Shown here piece after piece: positions 31,711-32,163 of a stretch of DNA of 32,163 nucleotides. Origin of the DNA: Purshia tridentata (Eukaryota > Streptophyta > Magnoliopsida > Rosales > Rosaceae); the NCBI GenBank assembly GCA_003254885.1, contig QANT01004651.1, positions 1 through 32,163 on the forward strand. Direction: 5' to 3'. The notes beneath the pieces were generated by a model, which saw only the letters and a list, made by a program, of their open reading frames with translations, had not been told where the DNA came from and searched no databases. A program made the position numbers and the translations under genes. Numbering within the stretch: the stretch's first letter is position 1; every line of letters starts with the position of its first letter.

Positions 31711-32163
31711 GGACCTTCAACCGAGAGATCTGCAAAATGCTAGTTGGCTACTATTCTCCAAAATTTCAACTTCCAAATTACTCAACTAAAACATGTAAAA
31801 TTACAGGGGATTGAAGCTTGAGATGAGAGGAAGAAAACCCATAAAGAAATTTGATGATTAAAGACCAAAATTGGCCGGAATTTGAAGAAATCCGGCGAGA
31901 GGGGGACGGCTTGAAGCTTCAATCTTGCTGTGTGGGGTGGTCGACAGGGCTTGGTGGCGGCTGGGTTGTGTTGTCGCCATCTTGGGGAGTCGGCCGGTGG
32001 CCTTGGATTGGCCGGCGAAGTGAAATCCGGTGATGGTAGGGGCTGCTACGTGGGAGTCGCGAGAGAAAGGGAGAGAGACTGCCAGCCAGGGAAAAAAAAG
32101 GAAGAGAAAAGATAGAATGGTGAGTCACGCAGGTTGGCTGGGACAAAAAAAAGAAAGTGAAGT
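31711..32163. other. Unassigned sequence at the window edge, possibly repeat-derived
   Basis: From about 31800 on the sequence is purine-rich, with short overlapping open frames on both strands and no family match. Words such as CCGGAATTTGAAGAAATCCGG, a near palindrome, suggest a dispersed repeat. It runs off the window, so no call is made. Confidence 0.3.

Noticed and set aside
1..32163. tRNA, rRNA or conserved snRNA genes
   Set aside because: I looked for tRNA B-box-like GGTTCGAATCC words and rRNA-like blocks and saw none; a covariance-model search would be decisive.

Overview
This window is nuclear DNA of a flowering plant, most likely a woody eudicot (rosid; a Rosaceae-like genome would fit, but that is an impression). 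The evidence is multi-exon genes with GT-AG introns, AT-rich intergenic DNA, MITE-like transposons, and plant-specific protein types: cytosolic UXS, a thaumatin-like protein, and a plant FUSC-type membrane protein. Eight protein-coding genes can be reconstructed. In every multi-exon gene the proposed exons join in frame.

Layout: (1) 274-1555 (+), the 6-kDa subunit of mitochondrial ATP synthase. (2) 2761-6642 (-), UDP-glucuronate decarboxylase (UDP-xylose synthase, cytosolic type), 12 coding exons. (3) 8189-10995 (-), an 807-residue FUSC/AaeB-like membrane protein. (4) 13335-16193 (-), a SEC14/CRAL-TRIO protein with a C-terminal membrane anchor. (5) 19132-19751 (+), a one-domain VOC (glyoxalase-fold) protein of the desiccation-induced type, with an ABRE/G-box cluster upstream. 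(6) 20309-21607 (+), a single-exon HGSNAT-like (DUF1624) membrane protein. (7) 22541-25392 (-), a UBC7/UBC13/UBC14-type ubiquitin-conjugating enzyme. (8) 29961-30716 (-), a secreted thaumatin-like protein with 16 cysteines.

The spaces between genes carry several repeats. There is a PIF/Harbinger-like non-autonomous element (16993-18338) with an internal 85-bp tandem duplication. Two copies of one small MITE (18625-18825 and 25721-25909) have 9-bp target duplications, and each lies about 300 bp upstream of a start codon. A candidate MULE-like element with a GC-rich interior lies at 26434-27287. A tandem duplication at 29367-29991 copied the last 31 bp of the thaumatin-like gene. Repeat ends sit near both edges of the window.

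The genes do not form a pathway or operon; they are independent plant genes. The order is informative, however. As I recall the Arabidopsis map, ATP synthase 6 kDa, UXS5, SEC14 and UBC13 are consecutive on chromosome 3, while UXS6, an AaeB-like gene and a thaumatin-like gene are clustered on chromosome 2. This window appears to keep the unfractionated set. I found no CRISPR array, rRNA, tRNA or clear new molecular system. The most interesting items are the altered acidic cleft of the thaumatin-like protein, the intronless HGSNAT-like gene, the MITE pair and the locus-level synteny.
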